In this document: positions 31,733 to 42,079 of the stretch, in pieces
Layout: the number at the start of each line of letters is the position of its first letter
How positions within the stretch are numbered: the stretch's first letter is position 1
Assembly: GCA_012845835.1 (NCBI GenBank)
Contig: JABAKD010000023.1
Span: forward strand, 16,674,702-16,738,701
Origin: Undaria pinnatifida
Lineage: Eukaryota; Sar; Phaeophyceae; Laminariales; Alariaceae
Direction: 5' to 3'
Length of the DNA stretch: 64,000 bases
Notes under the pieces: model-generated
Told to the model about the DNA's origin: nothing
Databases searched by the model: none
Seen by the model: only the letters and a program-made list of their open reading frames with translations
Translations under genes and position numbers: made by a program

Positions 31733-32000
31733 CATGTACGATATTGTTGGTGCTTGCCTGCGAGAGCTCCTCAGCTCTTCTTCTTAGACGTAGATTTTTG
31801 CCCTTTTCGCGATAACTGGCGATGAGGTCCACCCGACGGCACGCAACTCCCTCATCGTGCTCGCAGACCCCTGCTCTGCCTGCTCTGCCAAGGGCGGCCT
31901 CGGCCGTGCCCAACTCATCTCTCACGGGGCTTCGATTTTTCCAGGATCCCATGCCCTTTTTGTCACATGTTTTTTGTTTCATGATACACGCAGAAGGCAT
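31632..32000 (-). CDS. conserved minus-strand ORF, copy 2 (longer)
   Basis: 122 codons. The core matches 30132-30350. The upstream extension adds MPSACIMKQKTCDKKG and the downstream one continues past NNIVH through VFTRGLRRGGLSPAAAPRTP, which lies over the C-terminal tail of duplication copy 1. The longer frame is probably partly accidental; the shared 70-residue core is the part worth testing. Confidence 0.35.
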   Translation of the reverse strand: MPSACIMKQKTCDKKGMGSWKNRSPVRDELGTAEAALGRAGRAGVCEHDEGVACRRVDLIASYREKGKNLRLRRRAEELSQASTNNIVHVFTRGLRRGGLSPAAAPRTPVTAELGTMLGKRR

Positions 32001-32335
32001 TATTCAAGATTCCGTTTTTGCATGTAGACGACAAACCCGGATTTATATACCGGCTCCTTTTACTGCTGATACGTGGCTGACATACACGTACATATACGAG
32101 TACGAGTACCACAGCAAGCAGTAACAGAGTATCATATACGATGATCTCTGTTTAGCATTTATACACGTGCGTGGTATTCAGCGGTATGATACTGCTGCTG
32201 TTCGGTGTGTGTTGTTTCTGTTCGTATCATATCGTATGCTAAATGCTTTGTAGCTTGCCATCCACAAACGGATTACTGCATGTTTTCCTCAGGAGCATGT
32301 CGAGACATTTTCTTGCGAGGCGCACCAGCACCGCA

Positions 32336-32407
32336 GCAGTACATTCACAGCAGCAGTACATTCACAGCAGCAGTACATTCACAGCAGCAGTACATTCACA
32401 GCAGCAG
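32336..32407 (+). repeat. 17-bp minisatellite, four units
   Basis: CAGCAGCAGTACATTCA repeats four times almost perfectly. The equivalent place in copy 1 (about 30750) has a single AGCAGTACACAACAG, so the expansion happened after duplication. Confidence 0.9.
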
Positions 32408-33464
32408 TAGGTACCCGTGTCAGTATTATCTGTGCTATGTACGTACGTGCACGTCGCATAGTATGTAGTATATACTGATATGTGTTGTTACCGTCCGTAG
32501 CATTCGTACGAGCACATAGTACACCGGTAGTATTGTTTTCATTACACTTGCGGTGCTGCTGTCAATACGAATCGAATACGTACGAGTACAAGGTGTTTGC
32601 GGCTGACGCCGCCCGATTTTAGACCCATTACACAAAAATGGAGTTATTTTCACGTCCCAATACAAATTCAAGTCATTTCAGACCCAGCATACAAAAACCA
32701 AGTCATTTCAGACTCACTATACAATGTCAAGTCATTTCAAGCCCACTATACAAGAACCAAGTCACTTCAGACCCCCCATACAAAAATCAAGACATTTCAG
32801 ACCCCCATGAAAAAAATCAAGTTATTTCAGACCCACTATACAATTTCAAGTCATTTCAGACTCACTATACAATTTCAAGTCATTTCAGAACCACAATACA
32901 AAAACCAAGTCATTTTAGACCTCCGATACAATTTCAAGACATTTTAAACCCACCGTACAAAAATCAAGTCATTTTAGACCCCCCATACAATTTCAATCAT
33001 TTCAGACCCCTTTAACAAAAACCGAGTCATTTCCAAGGGCTTGAATGGGAACAAATGGGATGGGAATCCCATCTAAAATGGGATGGGATGGGAATGGGAT
33101 GGGAATCCCACAGTGGGATACGCGCTTCCCATCCCACCAAGTCCCATCCCATCTCAAATTCCTGCCCCACTTACTCCCACATAACCGATATAGCACCACT
33201 GCCATCCCACCTGCTTCCCATCCCACCATCGGCACAGCTACTCCCGTCCCAATCCTACTGTAAAAGTAGCCACTTCCGTCCCAGTGTGCACTGTGAGCGC
33301 AAGACTTCCCATATGCCAGTTCCCCATTTTATTCCAAATAGAATGTCCTGCAGCGCCCGGGCCACTGGGCCAACACCCACGCACGCGGGTTGAATCTGAA
33401 TGTAAAAAAAAATCTTGGCATGTTTGTTTTTGTGCCGCCGGCCGCAGGGCACACACACAACTCT

Positions 33465-35003
33465 ATGTCGGACCCTACCGGCGACGGCGGCTCTCAACCT
33501 TTGTCACAGACACCCGATGCACAGTCACCCGATACATCATTCAAGGTAAACGGTGTTACCGTACAGCCGATCGGTGCTGGGACAAAGAGAAAGAAGCAGA
33601 CGTCTTCGATTTGGAAGCATGTCGTAGAGTTCACCCCGGCGACGAGGGACGGCAAGATCGTCAAGTGTATGCCAAGATTCCACTTCCCGCGGTGGACAAC
33701 GTTCCAGCGCGCGAGATGATCTGCGGCTTCTTGATGAAGTACGTCCGAGCTGACCCCAGCAAAGGCATCGCTGCTGGAGGGACAAAAGGCATTTGGAACC
33801 ACTTCGGAGGCTGTCATTCTGAGATAAAAAAAGACGAGATGCCTCTGAGCTCCCACAGCAACGAAGGCAGGAAGAGGAGGGCGGACATATTTTCCGGAGG
33901 TAAGAGAGGGGGGCTACTACAGTATCGCCTGCGTTAGCAATGGTGTGCTGTGTGCCTTTGTGTGCTGTTTGCTGTTTGTTTTTTGTTTTTAGCTTTGAGT
34001 GTTTTGCTCAAATGTAAAACCACACACGTACAGACGCAGCAGCAGCGTACAGCAGTACAGTAGCATGTGTAAGCATTGCTTCTCATGCCTACGTAGGTGT
34101 CGCACACCAACTGCACATCGGTACAACTCATCTCACTCCTCCTCACTACCCATATCCAATGACAAGCACTCTCATTCCTACCTCCTACGCTCTTATGATG
34201 CAAAGAACCACAAATGATTTACACTTGACGGACCATACGGAAGATAACACCAATACGTTGAATATCACCCCTCCTAAAACTAAAAACATGAAGGCAAACA
34301 AACGGTGATAACAGACTACGGATTGCTAGCTATACGGATTGCGGATTTGTTTGTACCGTAAGAGCCGGAACAGGAGAGGGAGGGTCAGTGAGTGTACAAC
34401 AGTCCCCCTGACTTTTAGTAGAAGTGGAAATTAAAAATTCATTTAATAAAAACATAAAAACAAACTTTGTTTTATTCTACGTTTATTTCTGATTTTGTTT
34501 TTTTTCGATTTTTCTCCTCGTTAAGGGGATATGTATATTTTTTCATTTTCATGTTTTGGCACAGCGTGCTACAGAATGGTCAAACGATATTTTCAATACC
34601 TATAATTTGTACATATAGCTTGCTTTTTATTTTCTCTTTTCTTTCCCTCCGTGCTGACTACACTCCGTGTTGGCCCTCTCTCCCTTTCAATCCCTTTTCC
34701 CGCCTCCCCGTCTTGTGCGGATCATTTGCAGGCAACGGCCAGACACAAGAGAGCGGAGGCAAAGGACCGATGGACAGACGCATAGTCAAGACGCTTACCA
34801 AGACACGACAAGAGGAGCAGGACCGGCGCTATGTTGCGATGTGCGCCGTCGACTTCCGACCTTTCAGCATGTTCGACACTCCCGCGTTTCGCTGGTGCCT
34901 CGGAGGCTTTTCGCCGGCGTACATACAGAAGCCAATATTGTTTGCTTTTCGATCGGGGTTGGTTGTTGATATAGCTTTGTTTTCGTTTTGGGCTACCAAT
35001 TAA
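33465..35003 (+). pseudogene. BED zinc finger / hAT transposase N-terminal relic
   Basis: Exon 1 is 33465-33899 (ATG) and exon 2 is 34732-35003, joined by an 832-base intron (GTAAGA to TTGCAG) in matching phase 1. Exon 1: a low-complexity head, then SSIWKHVVEFTPATRDGKIV and KC, a frame change between about 33670 and 33715, then GTKGIWNHFGGCHSE. The W...C...H-x-x-x-C/H arrangement is that of a BED finger. Exon 2: TRQEEQDRRYVAMCAVDFRP then FSMFDTPAFRWCLGGFSPAY, a segment with the usual hAT lead-in to the catalytic core. The frame then ends at 35003 with no DDE core or C-terminal dimerisation region. The element would need a helper transposase. It may be an internally deleted autonomous element. 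Confidence 0.75.
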
Positions 35004-35004
35004 T

Positions 35005-35480
35005 CAATTAATAAGACAATAAGACGACCGTGAACGTGCTTCTGTTGGTCTGTTTGCAAGCCCCACTTAGCCCCACTGGTCCACGTAGTGTATGTATGCT
35101 GGGGAAGGGCTACCTACTCCCGCGCAGGTTCCCACATTGTCTTTCCCGGTGTTGTCCCATACTGGATCCCATGTTAAATCCCACATTTCCCGGCGGCGTC
35201 CCGCCGTCCCCCCTATGACACAACAGCCCCATCCCATCCCATCTCGATTTTTGAGGATTCCCATTTGGTCCCATCATTGCAAAACATTCCGACTTCCCGT
35301 CCCATTCCCATCCCAAGTAAAACGCAAGTGGTCCCATCCCCATTTTTTAGAGTGGGAGCGGCAACAAATGACCATGGGATCCCATCCCACACAAATATGG
35401 GACCCAAATTTTTCCCGCCTGCGGCGAGCGAAACCCTCCCATCCCACTTGCATGGGGCCCTCGGTCCCATTCAAGCCCTT
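35005..35480. repeat. right subterminal repeats of the hAT element
   Basis: CCCATCCC/GGGATGGG and related TTCCCATTCCC runs over about 400 bases, up to the inverted repeat. Left counterpart 33050-33240. Such arrays usually bind transposase. The long open frames through them are by-products. Confidence 0.8.
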
Positions 35481-35817
35481 GGTCATTTCCAGACCCACGA
35501 TTCAAAAACCGAGCCATTGCGAACCCACTATACAAAAATCAAGTCATTTTAGACTCCCCGTACAAATTCAAGTAATGTCAGACCCCCCAAACAAAAATCA
35601 GGTCGCCTTTAATTTCTCCGCTTTTTTTTTCATCACGCCCGTGCTCGCACTGCTTCACTCTTTAAGTCACACTCCTTGGCATCACAGTTGCTCGTATTGT
35701 GCTACCTCCGCTTTCCTAACATCGTACCTAGTTCTGCCATTACGGGCATGCGCGGAGCCGCAGGCGGGCGACAGCCCGCCGCGGCAAAGCCCCCCTGGTA
35801 TTATTGTATATATAATA

Positions 35818-36062
35818 CAGCTGCTGTGGCATAAGGTGCTGCATCTGCGATGCTGAACAAGGCACCTGTCGCAAGTGAACTAAAACCTCCCCTTGAACAT
35901 AGGTAAACTGAGCGAGCATCGCTGACGGAACGATGCGCTTGCGAGTCAGAAATGCCAGCGAGCATGAACGCATGAACAGAGCCTGCGGTCGTTTGTGAAC
36001 CATACGAAGAGGGAAATTCGCAAGTATGAACAGAATCTAAGCTTCGGAACAGCTACAGTATA
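35818..36062 (+). repeat. dispersed 250-bp repeat, copy 3 (most complete)
   Basis: Starts ATACAGCTGCTGTGGCAT and ends ACAGCTACAGTAT in TATA-rich DNA. It lies between the tail of the 1.6-kb duplication and composite repeat P3, as copy 2 lies beside M2. Confidence 0.75.
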
Positions 36063-36403
36063 TATACCGGTACAATATTGTAGATAGCTTCGGGTAGGGC
36101 AGGGCAGCACTTCGACAACTTAAGGTGTAGCTGTCCGATTTGGCATGCGTTGAACTTTAAAGTAATGCCAAGAGTTTAATACGAACATGGGATTATGAAA
36201 GTCATGATTTGACAGAAAAAAACGTAATATTATACAACAAAGAAGGCAAGGATAGGCGAAATACACTGTTAAATGCGCCTTCAAGTAAAAGTTGGCGTCT
36301 ATCAAACAAAAATACCGAAAATAGTATTATTGAGAACCTGCGTCGCCTCTAGGCGAAACGAAAGAGGCCTTGGCATTAATGAAGAGACTGCACTGCTGTC
36401 CCC

Positions 36404-36784
36404 GTGGCAATGGAGGTTCGAAGTCGACAGGATGCAAAGTCGGTTTGCATCAAACGTCGACATGGGCCCATGTCAGCCGGCGAGGTTTTGGAAGAAGATT
36501 GCTTTGTTTTTTACGTGAAGGCTGTCGCATTGATTGGTCTGCGTGGTTGCGGGCGAGGAGAAAAACGAAGAAGAGGAGGGCGATCTCTCGTTGCGTCGGC
36601 GTTGTCTAAGATAGGTGCGAGGGTGGCTTTGCTCGTACGGGAGGTTGACGTAGCGCTTCTTCTCTGTTTTTTCTCGAGAAGGCGGGATATGTGTGTCTGC
36701 TATCTTTGCTTCGTGGGTGCTTTCACGTTGTCGAAATCGGACGCGTCCCCTCGATACATAATATCCGGAGTGTCTCTACCATGA
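36404..36784 (+). CDS. 126-codon repeat-encoded ORF (block b), copy P3
   Basis: Same length and start as the P1 copy, with amino-acid changes spread through (for example GPMSAGEVLEEDCFVFYVKA). Intact, ATG start, no recognised domain. Preservation of length over the divergence between P1 and P3 is the best argument that the frame was once coding. Confidence 0.3.
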   Translation: MAMEVRSRQDAKSVCIKRRHGPMSAGEVLEEDCFVFYVKAVALIGLRGCGRGEKRRRGGRSLVASALSKIGARVALLVREVDVALLLCFFSRRRDMCVCYLCFVGAFTLSKSDASPRYIISGVSLP

Positions 36785-37129
36785 CGACTGCTGATGGTGC
36801 CGTGCGTATTTCCCCAGAGACTGATATATTATTTACTGGTAGAAATAATCATACCTGGTATACCTTTCTTTGTAACATTTTTTTTTCTTCATCCCATTTA
36901 TCATCCCCGCACCATTCTCGCGCTCCCTCCCAGTAGTAACTCAGATCCGGGGTCACATAACGGGCCCTCCTCCTCCCTCCCCACTTCATTACGTGCCTTC
37001 ATTTTTACCGCGAGGAGAATCGAGCATTTTCTTCCCTCGTCGACTCGCGTCGAATTGTACCTAGCAGGCGCTCTCAGCAGTTGATCTCTTTTTTTTATTG
37101 CATTTTTGCAAATTAAGTCATATTTCATC

Positions 37130-37205
37130 GTGGTGGGTGTCGAACTCAAGGACAACCAAACGTTAGTAGTATTCGAGGGTAAAACCATTAGACCACCGGG
37201 GCGGC
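37130..37205 (-). promoter_or_regulatory. Pol III-like box A/box B remnant, copy P3
   Basis: Box B (GAGTTCGACACC on the minus strand) is intact. Ten bases between the boxes are deleted compared with P1 and P2. Confidence 0.4.
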
Positions 37206-38394
37206 CGGCTGACAATCGATTAAAACAAAACAGGATCTTTGCATAGAGATTACATTCCCTCCTCCATATTGTATGAAATTGCGATGGTTGACGCGATATA
37301 GAATAAAGCGCAAAATACCTAAATATCAGCCTACGCGGAGTTTTAGATATCATGAACAACGAACGATCGCGACGGCAGAGCACGGCAAAGCATAGCGCTT
37401 CGCTCTGCTGAGCTAGCGCTGCGCTGCGATGCGCTGCTGAGCTGAGCCGCAGGGCACTGCACGGCGCTTCGTTGCTGTGAGCTATAGCGCTGCGATGGGG
37501 TACTGGGCGGTGTCGAGCTGATGATAAGCCAAGCCCAGATCTCAGCCGATGAAGCTTCGCCAACTACAAAACAAATGGTGGTAATCAAAGAAAAGCTAAA
37601 GCTGGACCGTTCCGCAACTAATGCACAGGCGGCTAATTAGCGGCAAATCAACTTACTAGACAAAAAAAAAGAAAAAATCGCGAAAAGGTTCAAAATCGTG
37701 TTGGCAGAAAAACCAAATTTGCAGGAAGCAGCTGAAAGGTCAAGAAACAGGCAATATTTCAGTTGTTGTTGTTCTCACATTAACTCGCACAATCCAGTCC
37801 GTGGTCACAGGACTGGTTCCAGTCACTCTGGAGCTGAGGAATACCTTAGGGAAAAACACAAACAACCCAAGGTGGTACACGCATAAATCACAGCTGACGC
37901 AATTCATGCCTCCACCAGAAACATATAAAAGTGAAATCGGGAGTCAGTATACGATGTGCCAGATCCATACCGGTGCATACGTCTCATTACTCGCGCCTGG
38001 GAAAACCGACTATACCGCTTGCCACCCAAAAGACTACCACGTATATATCACACGTAGTATCTATCACTACGCATACGCACAACAGACGTAAGTCAATTGG
38101 AAAAAAGAAACAAAGAACAAAGAAGAGAAAGGAAAGGAAATGGGTGCATGGGGCCAAGAAAAAGAAAAAGAAAAAGAAATATTGGGGGGTCTACAGGCGA
38201 GGCTGCCACCAGAACGGGATGTCACATGCCACGTGGTCTTTCGACGGTCTACAGCAGTATGCAGTAGTACTACGAACGACTTCCGATACACCCACCGAAG
38301 CACGGACTACCGGCCAATTACGCGATCGACAGCTGGCCGTGGTTGTCACGTGTCTCTGTGTTGGGGGCCCCTGCCCTGCCTCTTGTTGGCTCTG

Positions 38395-39300
38395 GAGAGT
38401 GATGCGTGTACGACTAAACTTGCCAACGGCACTCGCACTGCACTTTGAGCTATCTGCTGTGGTTCTGGTTGCTACTTGTTGCGGCATTATGTGCTAGGCG
38501 TTTCGCCCTTCGGCTACTGCTGCTACACCTGCTGTTGTGTGTTTGCCAATGTCGTCAATTGGCGTTCATGCTCGTCGTACATACTGCTGTTCTCACCGAG
38601 TACGTACGGGTTTCCTCGTACCTCAACCGTACGACGACGAGCTCAAAACAGAAGGAAGGTGACATGAAATGGCATGGACAATGGCCACATAGAAGCGAGC
38701 ACAGCGGGATAGTTCGCTGCGAATCAACCGCACTCGTTCATGCCTACAGCAGAGGCTGGCTGGAGTGTCAGCGGCCGTGCTAAAGCCAGGGCCAAACGCC
38801 GAAGAGACGGCTCTACCTGCTTTGTTTTGTCTCGAAATTCTGTTATATATTGGACAGAGTGATGCGTGTACGACTAAACTTGCCAACGGCACTCGCACTG
38901 CACTTTGAGCTATCTGCTGTAGTTCTGGTTGCTACTTGTTGCTGCAGAATGTGCTAGACGTTTCGCCCTTCGGCTACTGCTGCTACACCTGCTGTTTTGT
39001 GCTTGCCAATGTCGTCAGTTGGCGTTCATGCTCGTCGTACATACTGCTGTTCTCACCGAGTACGTACGGGTTTCCTCGTACCTCAACCGTACGACGACGA
39101 GCTCAAAACAGAAGGAAGGTGACATGAAATGGCATGGACAATGGCCACATAGAAGCGAGCACAGCGGGATAGTTCGCTGCGAATCAACCGCATTCGTTCA
39201 TGCCTACAGCAGAGGCTGGCTGGAGTGTCAGCGGCCGTGCTAAAGCCAGGGCCAAAGGCCGAAGAGACGGCTCTACCTGCTTTGTTTTGTCTCGAAATTC
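38395..39300 (+). repeat. two tandem C units in copy P3
   Basis: Units 38395-38850 and 38850-39300 each contain the leucine-rich 104-112-codon frame also seen at 18318, 18781 and 22343. The two units here are more alike to each other than to those of P1 (shared CTCAACCGTACGACGACG), which suggests local homogenisation. Confidence 0.8.
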
Positions 39301-39885
39301 TGTTACGTGAAAGTATCATGATTTGGGAGTTATTTTGTCACGAAACGTCTTGCCGTCGGTAATTTGTGTCACGAAGTTGTTGGATATCGTCGGTAATTTG
39401 TGTCACGTTTTAGGTGAACCCACAATAAAAAATTGAATTTCCAGCTGGCAAAACGAGCAGAAACAAAAGCTATAAAATGCCGAGCAAGAAACCAAACGAA
39501 CTAGTAAAAAAGTACAGCAAAGAAACTAACGCTCGAGAGTATGCCACCGCAAAATTCCAAACATTATCACGTACCGTTTGTAAATTATGCCAATTTTGTA
39601 AATCATTCAGGCATTGCAGCCATTAAGATTCAACAATTTTTCCAAAATTCCTCCTCGACACTCGCTCGTCTCGCTCGGCACCCGTCCGCGTTCACGTCGA
39701 TGTGCGGAACGGACACGGCAGGGCGAGGGGCGTTGGAGCCGCCCCCCGAAGGCGGCGCTCGAACCAAGCCATATTCGACCGAGAATTCCAGTTCCGCGAA
39801 TCGCATACTTAGGCCGAGACAAAAAATTCCTGACCAAAGTCCATGACACCAAGGAATGACTCGATATTCAAGGAATTATTTTTGT
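39300..39885 (+). repeat. block G of composite repeat with zinc-finger-like frame
   Basis: Contains two TCGGTAATTTGTGTCACG repeats, then an ATG frame at about 39477 (MPSKKPNELVKKYSKETNAR, EYATAKFQTLSRTVCKLCQF, CKSFRHC) of 49 residues ending at a TGA/TAA. C-x2-C-x2-C spacing and the KYSKE start look like the head of a transposon or DNA-binding protein. P1 carries the same frame at about 19362, and M1 (about 12240, minus) has a frameshift. Not assignable to a family. Confidence 0.45.
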
Positions 39886-39902
39886 ATATATTTATAGACT
39901 AG

Positions 39903-40240
39903 TACAGCTGCTGTGGCATACGTTGCTGCATCTGCGATGTTGAACAAGGCACCTGCGGCCAGCGAACTAAACTTCCCTTGTGTCTTATACCTGATATATA
40001 GTACAACTACACTACTGCTGTGGCATTACATGAGCATGAACGCATGAACAAAAAACCCGCGGCCGTCAGCGAACCCGTATGACTAGAAAGACTCGCAAAT
40101 GCAACTACAGTTGAGGTACCACATGAGCATGAACGCATGAACAGGACCCGTGGTCGTCAGTGAACCATACGACTGGAAAAAAATCTCATATGTGAACAGA
40201 ATCTGAACATTTAGAACATTTTGCACAAATACGAAATACG
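39903..40240 (+). repeat. dispersed 250-bp repeat, copy 4, degraded and partly doubled
   Basis: Opens GCTGCTGTGGCATACGTTGC like copy 3. Later the CATGAGCATGAACGCATGAA block occurs twice (40029 and 40124) with a different filler, and the end is worn. Confidence 0.6.
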
Positions 40241-40800
40241 GCTGCTGTAATATCACCCGAGAGCGAGTAAACTACCATCCACACACGATCAAAATAGAAC
40301 TTCATGTTGGGGAACACAACTCCCCGCGCGGGTCACGTGCAGGCTGAACGTATAGCCTTATGTGTAGGTGTGTGGTGGTAGATACGGCAGACAGGAGAAC
40401 GTGGTCGGGCCACCCAATTACGTACGGGATAGAACGTAAATCGCAAGTAGACACGCAAATGTACCCACACGCAATAACACCGACTACACGCAAATGCACG
40501 CACACATAATAACACCGACTATGCATGTGAGACACATACCCACGCATGAGACAGAAAAAGGGACGGCCCACCCCACGAAACACCAGGAGAAAGCAAGAGA
40601 GGAAAGCAAACGAGTGCGCATGATGTCACGCCTCCAAACACGACGCAGCGCGAGGTGCTGATTTGAGCATAACACGATCCAAAATTTAGAGCATTTGAGC
40701 AATTTTGTGTTCCGAGAAGAAATAAATACACAATGTACATGTGTGCACCGAAAAGCTGGTCGTGAAAAAAACAATGATAGTAAGTGGGCCGTCCGAACTG
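40241..40800. other. non-coding, short CGCAAATG/ACACCGACTA repeats
   Basis: Two ACACGCAAATG(T/C)AC...AATAACACCGACTA units occur at about 40452-40520. Nothing else is recognised. Confidence 0.4.
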
Positions 40801-40828
40801 GTTAATGAAGATCAAGCATGCGACTCAC

Positions 40829-41500
40829 CGTATCCTTGTGAGTGACGTAGGTTGGTTTTGCCTTCTTCGCGACCGAACCAGCAGACACCCCAAGATTGCT
40901 GCTACTACCCTCGCCCTCTGTGCGCTCCGCCATTTCATCCAACTCGCCGATGAGGCTCTGCATGTCCTCTTGAGTGCGCTTGGGGACGGCCGACCCCGCT
41001 GGCGAGGCGCTCACGACGCTCTGGACGTCGTCGTCACGCTCCCGGTGGCCCTCCGCTCCCGCCGCCCGCACCGGAGGCGGAGAAAGAGATGCTCGGAAAA
41101 ATCAGGTAACCCTTCGCGACCTTCATTTTTCCCCGGTCAGAGCAGCGCCAGAGGTACTCGGCTACTTATGCGCACATGTCCCTCTTAGCGCGCTCCTCTA
41201 TTTCGCTTGGGGATCCCCCTGCGCCACACGCTGCGGCAGTAATGTTGAAAAATCCGGTGGGCTGTCCGCATCGCCCGCCGTCACCAACATGCCGAGGGTG
41301 GTCTGTAGGTTCGATGCGGAGAGCGACCAGGCCGCTCGAATGGAGCCGTCTAGCGGAATGCCCAACTTCTGTAGCACCCAGCGGCCGGTGCCCTGCCCGT
41401 CGTTGACCACGACCGCCTCCTCTACCGTGCTAAGCTCGTCGGGGACGACCGCCCTCGAGGCATCGATGTTTATTATCCCCGACATGGAGTCCACAAGCAA
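40829..41500 (-). pseudogene. minus-strand gene or gag-like relic
   Basis: Read downward: 41500-41198 gives MSGIINIDASRAVVPDELST, EEAVVVNDGQGTGRWVLQKL and GIPLDGSIRAAWSLSASNLQ. After a frame change at about 41205 the sequence GGSPSEIEERAKRDMCA is followed by a TAA and VAEYLWRCSDRGKMKVAKGY. From about 41071 a further segment (TQEDMQSLIGELDEMAERTE) ends in a donor-like GTGAGT at 40828-40823. All three pieces look protein-like on one strand, in order, so this is a decayed gene. A capsid-like role is possible but no motif proves it. Confidence 0.45.
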
Positions 41501-41639
41501 GGGAAAGGGTCAAAGGGAACAAGGAAAAGGGAAAGGGAAAACACCCGTACGACGAAGACGCGACGAAAGGAGAGGTTTCTGCGGTAGCCGTGCCAAAACC
41601 CCGAAGCAGGGCGAACGGGGTGGCGCGCACGCTGCCGAT

Positions 41640-41775
41640 TGATTGTCTCAACAGATCAATTCTCAATCTGTGTTTTCTCTCGAAACAGGGTGCAAAATTG
41701 AAAAGTGAGCGTGTGTCCTGGCTCTCCAAAATATGGGTTCTTTATTTCATGACAGATTTGGGATCATTAAGTAAC
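41640..41775 (+). repeat. dispersed 135-bp repeat, second copy
   Basis: Nearly identical to 5553-5690 over ACAATTCTCAATCTGTG, CGAAACAGGGTGCAAAATTG and GACAGATTTGGGATC. Sequence on either side differs. Confidence 0.85.
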
Positions 41776-41845
41776 AGTGACAACGACTTTTTTTGTTCGA
41801 ACGACGAAGACACGGCCGTAAGCAATTTGCATTTTGGTGTTGACA

Positions 41846-42079
41846 TCATTTATAGGTATTGGCACGGCTGTGGGACGACGATTGAATTTGATCAGATAGG
41901 CGGTTGGGAATAACGGAGTCGAATGCAACCCTAGCCTTAGCTTCGAGCCTACGTGAAACTGCGGTGTTCTGCTGTGCCTCTTTCAGGATGTTTTCCCCTT
42001 GAATTGACGAGATACGACACGTGTTCTTTGTTTTGATCTTACTTCCCACCCATGTGCCGTAGGTACCATGGAACAGCAC
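41846..42079 (-). CDS. short minus-strand frame overlapping MEMO1 start, unknown
   Basis: Residues such as ISSIQGENILKEAQQNTAVS and RRLEAKARVAFDSVIPNRLS look protein-like. It overlaps the first codons of the MEMO1-like gene on the other strand. It may be an exon of a divergent gene or a relic. Confidence 0.3.
   Translation of the reverse strand: MLFHGTYGTWVGSKIKTKNTCRISSIQGENILKEAQQNTAVSRRLEAKARVAFDSVIPNRLSDQIQSSSHSRANTYK

Larger units (their letters stand above)
33034..35481 (+). mobile_element. complete 2448-bp hAT element with 8-bp target duplication
   Basis: The two ends carry perfect 17-bp inverted repeats CAAGGGCTTGAATGGGA (33034-33050 and reversed 35465-35481). They are flanked by GTCATTTC on both sides (33026-33033 and 35482-35489). 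The tandem duplicate gives the unoccupied site (CCGAGTCATTTCCAGACCC near 31410). Inside both ends lie dense GGGATGGGA/TCCCATCCC repeats (33050-33240 and 35090-35460). Between them is a BED-finger/hAT-like gene relic. Terminal CA...TG, an 8-bp duplication and a BED-hAT protein all agree with the hAT superfamily. Confidence 0.95.
31743..35800. repeat. 1.6-kb tandem duplication, copy 2, split by hAT element
   Basis: Left part 31743-33033, right part 35482-35800. Joining them across the duplicated GTCATTTC restores the order seen in copy 1. Relative to copy 1 it also has a four-unit 17-bp minisatellite (32336-32407). Confidence 0.9.
36083..39885 (+). repeat. composite repeat, copy P3 (plus)
   Basis: Same block order as P1: a (36083, terminal hairpin missing), b (36330-36784), c, d (37130-37205), e (37220-37600), f (37620-37880, only a short GTT run), P (37880-38400, shortened), two C units (38395-38850 and 38850-39300) and G (39300-39885). 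It is more diverged than P1 is from P2. The P frame is disrupted by an 8-base insertion near 38258 and its end is deleted. Confidence 0.9.
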
